Below, in pieces: positions 23,693-34,638 of a DNA stretch of 64,000 bases (position 1 is its first letter; every line of letters starts with the position of its first letter). Source of the DNA: Tomocerus qinae (taxonomy: Eukaryota; Arthropoda; Collembola; Entomobryomorpha; Tomoceridae); assembly GCA_020055645.1 (NCBI GenBank), contig CM034548.1, forward strand, positions 41,656,296 to 41,720,295, read 5' to 3'. The position numbers and the translations under genes were made by a program. The notes below the pieces were generated by a model that saw nothing but the letters and a program-made list of their open reading frames with translations, made no database searches and was not told where the DNA came from.

Positions 23693-25885
23693 TTATAATA
23701 CTGTACATCTTGTGCAACGTAGTTTTGGATGCAATAAAAAGCGAATGGACTTGAGCGCACGTTCTCCTGTAGTTCGTATTTCATTCTCAAACTTTTGCAC
23801 TCGCTTAGACCAACAAACAATCTTCTGATTCAAGAGGTCCACATCGCGTTCATACGTCGAACTGTTGCATTTCATTTTCAACCAGACCAAACTCGACTTC
23901 AAATAGGCCACAATACGATTGGAGATTCTCAACTGGAAACATGTTGGGTGATTTCCTTGAACACATACTTTCATATCTTCAGACTTGAAAAAATATGCTG
24001 CGTATGTTTTTGCAACCATCAAATGCATCTTGGCTGCAATATAAAAAACATTTAAGCAAAAATTTCATTTGTAAGTGGTAATAGTGAAAAAAAATAGCTA
24101 ACTGAGGCCAAACGAGGATTAATTGAAAATTTAACACACAAAAAAGTCAGGGTAAAGAGCCGTAGGGCATTTTGTAATTGTAATCGATATGATTAGTTTT
24201 TAGCTGTAAGGTGTTCCTGCGTGGGAGTTAATTGTGAGTATAATATATTGTCGTTTTACTTTACAATGGAATTTATAAGGAAGAAGACGAAGTGGAATCG
24301 AAAACATTGCGTTGGAGAACTCGAGAAGCAGTCATAAACATACATGGACATGTACGGAAATAAATAAATGAAACAAAACTTACCGATAATGAAAGATGGC
24401 ATGAAATTTTCACACAACGGAAGATATCTTTTCACTCTTGTCATAATCTTTATGAAACGATTTTTAGCGGCCGGATCAGAGGAAATAAGACCGCGAGAGA
24501 AGTCACTTTCGAGCAGCCACACTAAAGCGCAGTGAAACATTAAGTAATGGTTACGGTGAAGAAGGGACATCTTCTTGACAATAAAATTGTCGGCTAACTT
24601 CAAAGAATAGGCTTCAGATTGGCCCTTACGAAGCAAAGAATACGGGCCTGGCTTGAGCATGTTAATCGTTTCTCTCACTTTGTGAGCTTCCTCCATGTGA
24701 TTACATTTGTCACATTTCCAAGGGCTGTTAATCTCAATGGGATTCATTTGCAGCAGATAGCCTTTCTTATTCTTACATTTCGGGCACACTAAAGCTTGAA
24801 AGTATGTTCCCCCTTCAGTTTTGTCCAGGCAACGCTCGCATTTGCAAATAAAATGTTGGGATTTTTGAATTCGAATTTGTCGATGGACAGTGCCATATTG
24901 TGATTGTTTAGAATTATAAGCAATTGACAAAATGCTGCCCTTTTTGATCGGCTTTCTTGCATAAAGGCGGATATTCCAATTCACTTCTCCACTCCGGTCC
25001 ACATTTTTGACAAATGTGAACTCAACATTAGGACAACATGAGTTTGAAAGTAGGCTGGTGTATAAATAGAGGGCTACACCGGCGTGTCTATATAATTTAC
25101 AACACAATTTATTAATAAATGATCTTAATGAATATAGTTCCTTATTCAAAGAAAATTAAATATTTTTGTTTTTGATTCTTACTCTGTTAAGTAATCATTT
25201 CCATGGCGGAATTTGAATCCATTGATTCGAAGTCTTGCCCACAGTTGAGAGACTTCATCCATTGATAGATCAATTTCACAGTCCTGAGCCAAAAATTTCC
25301 AAATTTCCTTTACATCATCTTCGCATTCCTTCTGGAAATCTTCATCCGGTTCATTATAGTTAGAACAAAGGTTTAAGAACTTTTCATATTTAACAGGCTC
25401 CACGTCTTTGGACAAAACGATTCTAAGAGAGAATAACTTCCAAAAGTTTTCCTTAGCAGCTGTAATGCCCAATCTGGAGAAGATATCGCACTCATAATTC
25501 TTGTGCTTTTTATTCTGTAAAATAATTCATGTTTAATGTCTCATTATGTAATAAATAAATATTAAAATGAATTGGTCATTGATAATCAACTACTAATCAC
25601 AATCATCAATTAACAAATAGTCATCTTTACCTTGGAACAATTGCGCGAGCAACAAGGCCAATGACATTTAGGGCACTTCATTGCAGCATTCTCTATTTTT
25701 CCAAAGCAGCCTACACAAGTAAATATCCAGTTTTCGTTATTTGAAACCGTTAACAGTTGACGTTGACATGGCGCAGAAAACAATGGAGACTCTTCCCAAA
25801 CAACATCCCCGTGGTCGAAGTCCTTCTCAGATACTAAATATCGTCCCAAATCTTCACTTTGTTCACATCTAAAACGGCTGAGCAT
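23693..25885 (-). CDS. SET and MYND domain protein (SmydA-like), paralog C, 4 exons
   Basis: Minus-strand exons: 25885-25631, 25514-25183, 25087-24384, 24033-23693; 543 codons with phases 0, 2, 1. All MYND ligands and the post-SET cysteines are present. The SET core reads SNSCCPN at 210-216, so the canonical NH is lost. The protein ends in CTVL, a CaaX-type box. The gene is mosaic: the first 130 or so bases of exon 1 after codon 2 match genes A and B, while the end of exon 1 and the upstream region match its head-to-head neighbour D. Exon 2 is closest to gene B, its tail-to-tail neighbour. An upstream in-frame ATG (25942, shared with D) is not used in the model because A cannot use it. Function as in A: a SMYD-family protein with uncertain methyltransferase activity, possibly membrane-anchored. 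Confidence 0.88.
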
Positions 25886-25952
25886 TTTGACAATAGTTAT
25901 TGAATGAGATTGAAATATAATAGTTGAACATTCACGTAGCACAAATTTGTAT

Positions 25953-25984
25953 GCAGATTAAAACTTTAATGTCAATCATTGGCT
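25953..25984 (-). promoter_or_regulatory. Conserved upstream CCAAT-type module of gene C
   Basis: The minus strand reads AGCCAAT, then ATTGACATTAAAG and TTTTAATCTGC, 68-99 bp before the start codon. It has one base fewer than in A, B and D. Confidence 0.5.
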
Positions 25985-28483
25985 AGTTAATGAAGCCAGT
26001 TTCACCCAGTATTATCAAGATCAAGAAACAATAATGTATTTGTAATTATGTTATACTCAAATTTTATTCCAAAATTTTACTCCATGTTAGTGTCAAAGTC
26101 TTTTGTTGTGCAGTACAGTGCGAAATGTTCTCTGTTCTGTTCCATCCATCATTTTCCTCGCTCGCCTCTCACAGGTCTAGCAACTAGAATCAGATTGCTT
26201 TGTAAGATTGCTTGTGTTCGTGCCAAACAGTACAAGCCATTAGCCAGACATATAAAGTTGGCGGTTCTTTTAACATTCTGTACTTAATTTTCATTCAGTT
26301 TAAAAATATGATTGTTTCTACATTCTTTAATTTTATGAAAGTCTATTATATCTAATTTTGCTCCATAATATTATTGGAAAAATTAACCTATCCTACCACC
26401 ACTGACATGGAAGTATTTAGGGGGGAGGGTGCTAGGGTGCTGAATTACCCCTAAATATTTTGAAAACACACTAGATATTATTATGTTTTTACCAAGCAGA
26501 TATATTTAATTCCAAATTGGGAGAAACATAATTTCATTTTCTTACAACATTTATATGACATTACATTTCGTATCTTATTTTCGAGTATTTTCGAATCTGA
26601 TTCAACTTCAGCATTTGAATCTGAGAATTTTTCGAATTTTTTCGAATCTGATTGAGCATTTTTGAATCCTTTTCCCACTACAGCACCCTATAGGACTGAG
26701 ATTATCTTATGTTTACAGAAATAGAAATAAATGTAACTAAATGAAATTTTTTTGTTCAAAACGCCTAAAACTAAATCTGCCGAACTGAGTGGGTGATGAC
26801 ATTTAAATCACGTATTTAGAAGGGGCAACCCCCTTAAATCTACATATAAAGGGAGTTTTTTGTCAAAGAAGATTAAAAATCATAAATTTTTACGCTCTTC
26901 GCGCAAAAACGTATTGTTTTATCCAGTATATTGTAATGCTCTAATTTGTTTGATTCATGCAATACTCATTTTTGGAAATTAGCACCCCCTAGATCCAATT
27001 TCTAGATAGGCCCTTGACCATCGACCAACAGCACTCCTGTTGAATGTTAAACGTTGTATCCAAGTGTTTCATTCTACGTAATCATTTCTTGTTCTGAAAT
27101 TCAAGTATGCCGTGAATCTGCTTCCAATTATGAAAAACCAATGAACTGTCTGCTAGCTAAAAACATGTAAATCAAGTAAAGTAAAAATACTCAAAAAATT
27201 TACTATAAAAGTACTAAAGCCCATGTACCTCGTGCTTCTCCCGATCACAGATCCCCAACTGCAATTATGAAACATAATTTATTTCCCTTCCAGAACAAAT
27301 AATCTCATCATACACAAACAGTAACTAAATATGCTAATAATATCAATAAATATATGCACTGATATGATATAAATAATTCAATAAAGACTTTAAATAATTT
27401 TATTGTATAGTGATGAAGGCATATTATAACCCCAAACTTAGAAAAAGCAGTAAAGCAATAAAACCAACCTATCTACTTAGTTATATTTTATAGTAGCCCC
27501 CAGCATATGTGACTAAATTTCGAAAGGTAGGCATCCAGCGTAATCAAGTGTATTGGATACTGTTGTGGCCAAGCTCGTACACAGAAGAGGTTATAGGGCC
27601 CCCCTACCCTGCTCAGCTAACTTTTTACCATAGCTATTACTTACCCAAATTCCTGGATACGTGCCTGAGCTCGCCCTACCACACATAGTTACAAACATAT
27701 ATAGGCAGGTAAATATATTACTCTATCTAAAACGGTGATTATAATATAGAGATGTCTGGTAGGAGAACGTGCGTACGGAACGTGCACATATTGTGTAACG
27801 CAAAATTCCCTCCCCATATAATGTAACGCAAGTACTGATTGTAACACTTGGGTACTTCCTCCTCCTATCAACTGCACACGTAATATTGTACGTTCTTTAA
27901 AAGCAAAATATGAGCATGCCCACTTCCTTTAAACCACCGAAATGAGTTGTTTCGTATTATTATATAATAGAAATTTACATAACGTGATTATTGGTGACTA
28001 AATGGAAATGTTTTCACTAGTTTTACATATAAATCGATGAATTTGACTATTGTGTTAAAAAACAGCATTTTTCGAAATCAAACCAAATGTTAATGGTTAA
28101 AACTTTTAACATTCAACAACAGTGCTGTTGGTCTGTGGTGGTAGGTTAGATTTTTCAATAATTTAATGGAGCAAAATTAGATAATAGACTTTAAAACAAA
28201 ATAATGTAAAACAAGCATATTCTTAAACCGTATGATAATTATGTATAGAATGTGAAAAGAACCGCCAACTTTGTATGTCTGGCTCGTGCTGTATGACACG
28301 AACACAAGCAATCTTACAATGATGGATAGAACAGAACAGAGAACACTTCGCACTGTCAACAAAAGACAAGTTTGACACTAACTTGGAGTAAAATTTTGGA
28401 ATAAAATTTGAGTATAACATAATTACAAATACATTATTGTTTCTTGATCTTGATAATACTGGGTGAAACTGGCTTCATCAACT
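25985..28483. other. Head-to-head interval between genes C and D
   Basis: The outer parts (25886 to about 26410 and about 28130-28583) are inverted copies of one upstream region. The centre holds dispersed repeats: a fragment at 27226-27425 beginning CCTCGTGCTTCTCCC that is repeated at 32826, and a family R fragment at about 27670-28010. The short frames here are not taken as genes. Confidence 0.55.
27226..27425 (+). repeat. Dispersed repeat, uninterrupted copy (empty site of a SINE)
   Basis: The sequence CCTCGTGCTTCTCCCGATCA...TCTCATCATACACAAACAG matches 32826-32918 joined to 33350 onward. The second copy is split by the SINE; this one is continuous, so it shows the pre-insertion state. Confidence 0.65.
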
Positions 28484-28516
28484 AGCCAATGGATTGACAT
28501 AAAAGTTTTAATCTGC
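28484..28516 (+). promoter_or_regulatory. Conserved upstream CCAAT-type module of gene D
   Basis: AGCCAAT, then ATTGACATAAAAG and TTTTAATCTGC, beginning 100 bp before the start codon. Same block as upstream of the other four genes. Confidence 0.5.
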
Positions 28517-28583
28517 ATACAAATTTGTGCTACGTGAATGTTCAACTATTATATTTCGATCTCATTCAATAACTATTGTCAAA

Positions 28584-30563
28584 ATGCTCAGCCGTTTTAG
28601 ATGTGAACAAAGTGAAGATTTGGGACGATATTTAGTATCTGAGAAGGATTTTAACCACGGTGATATCGTTTGGGAAGAGTCTCCATTGATTTCTGCACCA
28701 TGTCAACGTCAACAATTAGAGGTTTCTAATAACGAAGACTGGATATTTACTTGTGTAGGCTGCTTCGGAAAAATAGAGAATGCTGCAATGAAGTGCCCTA
28801 AATGTCAATGGCCTTGTTGCTCGCGCAATTGTTCCAAGGTAAAGATGACTATTTGTTAATTGATGATTGTCATTTGCGGTTGATTATCAATTACCAATTC
28901 ATTTTAATATTTACTTATTACATAATGAGACATTAAAAATGAATTATTTTACAGAATAAAAAACACAAGAATTATGAGTGCGATATCTTCTCCAGATTGT
29001 GCATTAGAGCTACTACTGAGAACTTTTGGAAATTAATGTATCTTAGAACCATTTTATTCAAAGATGTGGAGCCTGTCAACTATGAAAAGTTCTTGGTCCT
29101 TTCTTCTGACTATTATGATCCGGACGAAGATTTCCAGAAGCAATGTGAACATGAGGTATGGAAATTTTTGTCTCAGGATTGTGAAATGGATGTATCAATG
29201 GATGAAGTCTCTCAACTATGGGCAACACTTCGAATCAACAGATTCAAATTTCGTCATGGAGATAATCGTTCCACAGAGTTAGAATCCAAAACAAAAATAT
29301 TTAATTATCTTCGAATAAGGAACTATATTCATTAAGATCATTTATTAATAAATTATTTTGCGAATTATATAGGCACGCAGGTGTAGCCCTCTACTTTTAC
29401 ACCAGTTTGATTTCACACTCGTGCTGTCCTACTCTGGAGTACTCATTTGTCGAAAATGTGGACCTGAATGGAGATGTAACTTGGAATATCCGCCTTTATG
29501 CAAGAAAGCCGATCAAAAAGGGCAGCATTTTGTCAATTGCTTATAATCCTATAGTATTACAATTTGGCACTGTCCCCCGACAAATTCAAATTCAAAGAGG
29601 GCTTAATTTTGTTTGCAAATGCAAGCGTTGCCTGGACAAGACTGAAGGGGGAACATACTTCCAAGCCTTAGTGTGCCAAAAATGTAAGAATAAGAAAGGC
29701 TATCTGCTGCAAATGAATCCCATCGAGATTAACAGTCCTTGGAAATGTGACAAATGCAATCACATGGAGGAAGCTCACGAAGTGAGAAAAATTACCGATT
29801 TGCTCAAGCCAGTCCCGTACTCATTGCTTCGTAAGACAGGATCTGACGCCCGTTCTTTGAATTTGGCAGACACTTTTATTGTCGAACAGAAGCATCTACT
29901 TCACCCAAACCATTTCTTAATGTATCAATGTGCTCTGCACTGGCTGCTGGAAAGTAACTTCTCCCGCGATCTCATTTCCTCTGATGCGAACACTAAAAAT
30001 CGTTTCATAAAGATTATGACAAGAGTGAATAGATATCTTCCGTTGTGTGAGAATTTCATGTCATCTAACAATGTCTGTAAGTAAACTTAAATAACTTCAC
30101 ATAAAATGTTTTATTTTTTCGTGTTCTAATAAATTAATCCTCGTTGTTCCGTATATAGTTAGCTATTTTTCTACACCATAATCACTTGCAAAAGAACTTA
30201 AACGTTTTTTTCTATATTACAGGCAAGATGTATTTGATGGTTGCAAAAACATACGCAGCATACGTTTTCAAGTCTGAAGATATGAAAGTGTGTGTTCAAG
30301 GAAATGACCCAACATGTTTCAAATTAAGAATCTCCAATCGTATTGTGTCCTATTTGAAGTCAGGTTTGGTCTGGTTGAAAATGAATTGCAACAGTTCGAA
30401 GCATGGACGTAACGTGAACATCTTGAATCAGATAATTATATATTGGTCAGAGCGAGTGCAAAAGTTCCAGGATGAAATACAAGCTTCTGAAGAACGGGCA
30501 CTTAAGTCGATTCGCTTTTTATTCCATCCAAAACTACGTTACACAAGATGCACAGTATTATAA
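28584..30563 (+). CDS. SET and MYND domain protein (SmydA-like), paralog D, 4 exons
   Basis: Exons 28584-28838, 28955-29277, 29373-30076, 30223-30563; 540 codons with phases 0, 2, 1. The MYND ligands are intact. The SET core reads SHSCCPT at 207-213: the His of NHSC is kept but the Asn before it is Ser, and the second Asn is Thr, so this copy differs from the other four on both counts. The donor of intron 2 is GTTAGA rather than the GTAAGA of A, C and E. Exon 2 lacks a three-codon segment, a deletion shared only with gene A. The protein ends in CTVL, a CaaX-type box. It is the most divergent of the five in the SET core, but no frame is broken. Intron 3 is short (146 bp), free of the insertions seen in A and B. 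Confidence 0.87.
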
Positions 30564-30714
30564 GATTTTGATGAGAGTGAAATAGCGCGATATAAATATT
30601 GGCATTCTGTCCTAATTCAAAGTAATTATTGTAAAACTATGAAATTCGTTTTTCTTGTTTTACTTCTTGTGCGGGAAAATTAAAAATTTGGCCATTTACA
30701 TTGAAATTTGCACC

Positions 30715-30776
30715 AGAATACTCACTAGCTTTATTATAGCAGGACCTAGATCCTGTGACCGGCTAGTATATTAATA
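30715..30776. repeat. Dispersed repeat, also at 54765-54822
   Basis: It shares CTAGCTTTATT, the TCCTGTGACCGGCTAGTA end and intervening bases with a second copy in intron 1 of the aminopeptidase gene, in the same orientation. Class unknown. Confidence 0.5.
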
Positions 30777-30997
30777 TTGACAATCAAAATCATTACATAA
30801 TGAAAAAATAATATTGACTATCAAAATCATTACATAATGAAAAAATAATATTGACTATCAAAATCATTACATAATGAAAAAATAATATTGACTATCAAAA
30901 TCATTACATAATGAAAAAATAATATTGACTATCAAAATCATTACATAATGAAAAAATAATTTGACTATCAAAATCAATACATAATGAAAATGACGTA
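30777..30997. repeat. 37-bp tandem repeat, 6 units
   Basis: Units begin at 30777, 30814, 30851, 30888, 30925 and 30961 with TTGACTATCAAAATCATTAC, followed by a short A-rich spacer. The units are nearly identical. The copies are head to tail with no unique spacers, so this is a minisatellite. Confidence 0.85.
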
Positions 30998-32154
30998 AAA
31001 TCAATACAAAATCAAATTTATATTAATATTGACTATAGTTAGGCTTCGGCTAGCTGGTGCTTCGGTTACCTGGATTTACCCGATTGCGATTGCTGATTGC
31101 TTGTCGAACAGTGCAGTGCGCATCATACACACAAAATTAGCGGTTATTTCATATTCTATACACAATTATTTTTTTCGGTATAAAAAACGCTTGGTATTAT
31201 GGTACTAGCTGAATCCTAGCACACAAAGTGTGCTAGAAAATGTTGCAATCAGTAAATTTCTAGCGACTGCGCAGTGGCCCAAATTTCATAGACCGTTGAT
31301 TGGACTCAGTAGTCTAGTCCTTGCTCATTAATTACAAAATATTACCCTTACTCATTAATTACAAAATATTACGGACAAATATACAAACCTTTATCCAAGA
31401 ATGGTGAAAGAATTCCATGCGCATGTCCCACTTTATGTTTAAAAGATTATATGTTTATGTAGAGTAAAGATGACATTCTTTTAATTTTTTAAAAGTGTAT
31501 TATATCTAATTTTGCCCTGTGTATTATATCATTGGAAGAATTAAACTACCACCTACAACTACCGACCACCACTACTTCTATTGAATTTTAAAATTATTAT
31601 CTAATAAACTTGGTTTAATTTTAAAAAAATGCTGTTACATTTAATGTCAAATTCGTAGATATATTATATAAGTATATACACATGAGTTCAATGTATAATA
31701 ATAACGTGTATTTTTCTTTAAGATATTGAAGTCTCTTGATGCCTCATTTTATCCTAGGTTTCTCCGGAAACCTTTCTTGTTTTAACCCTAGACCAGAAGA
31801 CTCAGTCGTTTTTGGGACAATTTTATATTGAGCGTGGATATTTTGGGGAACGACTTGCCTTATAACCTCAGGATTTTCAGTAGCTGCCTCAAATGTATCT
31901 GGCTGCTTTTACTTCTAAATTGGAGTCAATTCTAGTTCTGTAGTCTAAATAATTTTAGAATGAAAAATGACCCAATAAAGATAACATTCCTTCCAGGGAC
32001 CCATAAGCACAGCACAGGATGTAAGTCAGCAGACCAACCAAGCCGCGAACAAGTAAGGCTCTTTTAGCATTGTATGCCAGGAAGGACTAAATTATATTTA
32101 AGTATCCCATTATTTCATGTGCTGGAAAATTTGGCTGTTTACATGTAAAATAAT
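30998..32154. other. Gene D-gene E interval, first part
   Basis: No gene. About 31100-31240 resembles parts of the shared SET/MYND upstream region (GCGGTTATTTCA-like, TATACACAATT). About 31540-31660 and 31785-32000 are inverted copies of the dispersed repeats at about 12965-13080 and 12735-12965. Confidence 0.45.
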
Positions 32155-32513
32155 GAAAATTTGGCTGAATTTAGGCAGCGGATTATCGTAACCACCGCAA
32201 CCATCGTAACCATCGTAACCACCGCAACCATCATAACCTTATATAAGGGCATCTTAGAGCATTGAGATGTGAGTAGCGATGCACTCCCTTATATAAGGTT
32301 ATGATGGTTACGGTGGTTACGATGGTTGCGGAGGGTATGATGGTTACGGTGGTTATAGTGGTTACGTTTTTTATGGTGGTTACGATGGTTACGTTTTTAT
32401 GGTGGTTACGCTGGTTACGTTTTTAATTATGGTTACGACGGTTACGATGGTTACGGTGGTTACGATGGTTGCGGTGGTTACGATAATCCGCTGCCTAAAT
32501 TCAGCCGAAAATT
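32155..32513. mobile_element. Foldback element built of GGTTACGATGGT-type repeats
   Basis: The left end (TTGGCTGAATTTAGGCAGCG, 32161-32180, running on to about 32250) is the reverse complement of the right end (to about 32505). The interior, about 32285-32480, is an array of GGTTACGATGGTTACGGT and variants. The left arm carries the same repeat in antisense, so the strand can fold into a long hairpin. The array reads Gly-Tyr-rich on the plus strand, but small length changes break the frame. Confidence 0.65.
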
Positions 32514-32624
32514 TCCAAGTCGCAAAGGCTTAACTAATAACTTAATTGAAAAAAATAAAGAGACAAAAAATGTTTTTCATATTGTCATCTGAAAAGTGAA
32601 GTATTTTTTGACGATATTCCACTT

Positions 32625-32918
32625 CCTTCTCATTTTACAGCCTTCCAAAATCACCATGTCAATGACTCCCGAACGAAGAAATGAATTGTCCAGTTCAAGT
32701 GAAGATTTGAATCCGATGGTTGTCCTTGTCCACCACAAGAAGACGATCTCCAGCAAAGTCAAACGCAATCAGAAGGTTCAATAACCACTCCCATGAGATC
32801 CGGAAATCAAATTCTCCATCAGACGGAAGATAAGAACCTCGTGCTTCTCCCGATCACAGATCCCCAACTGCAATAATATATAATTTAGTTCCCTTCCAGA
32901 ATACATATTCTCATCATA
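32625..32918 (+). repeat. Dispersed repeat with remnant coding end
   Basis: An acceptor-like TTTTACAG (around 32632-32639) is followed by two overlapping frames. One starts at the ATG at 32657 and ends at a TAA at about 32783. The other ends ITDPQLQ at about 32875, just before the part repeated at 27226. It looks like the frameshifted 3' coding end and tail of a retroelement or captured gene, but I recognise no family. A SINE interrupts it after 32918. Confidence 0.35.
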
Positions 32919-33363
32919 TATGTATGTTGTATGTTATATGGGGTGTACTGCCTCACTACAAAGTGATAGTACTGGGCGCAGGCCTCAATTACGGGCCTAT
33001 TGCCAACTCCCTCAACACTGGTATTGTTGTTAATTAATACCTGAGAAGCCAAAGGCTGTCATTTACGAGTAACTGTTGTGGGATTGTTATCGGAAGTCTA
33101 CTAGCCCAACAAAGACAGGTTATCCAAAGCTACTCTACGTACACAGGACACATACGATGTATCAATAGGACGGCCCTTGTAATTGCGGGTTCGTGCTTAA
33201 CCTTTGTCTTAATTCCACATTTACAACTCAAACACTCGCCTTTAAACAGCCCTCGGCCATTTCACCCAGCCAAAGAAACGAACTGGCAGTGGAAGCACAC
33301 ATTGAATAGTCAGACGACTGAGTGCTCCACCAAGCCAACGTGGCAGGGTATATTCTCATCATA
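32905..33363 (-). mobile_element. tRNA-derived SINE, copy 1, with 14-bp target duplication
   Basis: The insert 32919-33349 (431 bp) is flanked by ATATTCTCATCATA at 32905-32918 and 33350-33363. On the minus strand its head carries an A-box-like TGGCTTGGTGG and a B-box-like AGTTCGTTTCT about 50 bp later, as in RNA polymerase III promoters of tRNA-derived SINEs; the tail is a short AT-rich simple sequence. A second copy is at 50319-50734. The uninterrupted target is seen at 27226-27425. Confidence 0.75.
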
Positions 33364-34040
33364 CACAAACAGTAACTAAATATACTAATAATATCAATAA
33401 ATATATAATAATATCTTATTAAATTGGTATGATTTATAAATAATTCGATAAAGACTTAATTAACTGTTCAGTATGGATACTGGTGGCGACTCCCCAAGGT
33501 TGTCCAGTCGATTCGTCCACCTCCTCAATATGACCACAGGAATAGGATGAAGGAGCACCGACGAGTAGTTTCTGGGCAGGGTATATTCTCATCATACACA
33601 AACAGTAACTAAATATACTAATAATATCAATAAATATATAATAATATCTTATTAAATTGGTATGATTTATAAATAATTCGATAAAGACTTAATTAACTGT
33701 TCAGTATGGATACTGGTGGCGACTCCCCAGGGTTGTCCAGTCGATTCGTCCACCTCCTCAATATGACCACAGGAATAGGATGAAGGAGCACCGACGAGTA
33801 GTTTCTGGGCAGGGTATATTCTCATCATACACAAACAGTAACTAAATATACTAATAATATCAATAAATATATAATAATATCTTATTAAATTGGTATGATT
33901 TATAAATAATTCGATAAAGACTTAATTAACTGTTCAGTATGGATACTGGTGGCGACTCCCCAGGGTTGTCCAGTCGATTCGTCCACCTCCTCAATATGAC
34001 CACAGGAATAGGATGAAGGAGCACCGACGAGTAGTTTCTG
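33342..34040. repeat. 233-bp tandem array, 3 units
   Basis: Units begin at 33342, 33575 and 33808 with GGCAGGGTATATTCTCATC and are almost identical (one base differs in CCCCAAGG versus CCCCAGGG). Each unit starts with the last bases of the SINE head and the SINE target duplication. Confidence 0.85.
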
Positions 34041-34638
34041 GAAACATCGAAGGAGAGTCAAGAGGTCAAGACTGGATTCGGTCCCCAATGACGAATTAGT
34101 TAAAAAGGGCGTGTCTTCCCACTGAAGAATTAAGGAGTCATAAATAGTCTCATTCCACAATTTCTTTCATTTTAATATTTTCTGAGATAATTTTAACCAA
34201 CTAAGTAAGACTATAGCCATGTCTATCATTATAAAGAGTAATACTGTAAATTATAAATCATACATTTAACATTTAAATCACAAATAAAATGTTACTTCCA
34301 ATTATCAGTTGTTTAAGCACCATTTTATTAATAAATACATTAAATACTCGTGCATTACAAAAATTTATGACATATTTAGAATAGAATTTGCGAATTAGAA
34401 GTAGGGACACATTGTTGATACATGTAACTTCATTTTGTAACAATAAGTTAACAATCGATTTGAAGTGACTTGTCACCAAATGACAAATTTTTATCAATTT
34501 ACTTTTACAGAGCAAACATTTTTAGTTTAATATATAATTAATGTATAATTAATTAATTTCAATTGGGGGGGCAAAATCCAAATATTTATGTCGTACTATT
34601 TCACTTTCATGTTGTATATAATATAGGATGGTGAATAT

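Noticed and set aside
26410..26700. Possible element bounded by GGGTGCTAGGGTGCTG and CAGCACCCTATAGG
   Set aside because: The two words face outward rather than inward, so they cannot be the termini of one element.
30777..30997. Regular short repeats resembling a CRISPR array
   Set aside because: The 37-bp units are head to tail without unique spacers, in a eukaryotic genome. It is a minisatellite.
32285..32480. Gly-Tyr-rich coding exon on the plus strand
   Set aside because: Length changes in the repeat (TTTTTT versus TTTTT) shift the frame, and the block sits inside an inverted-repeat element.
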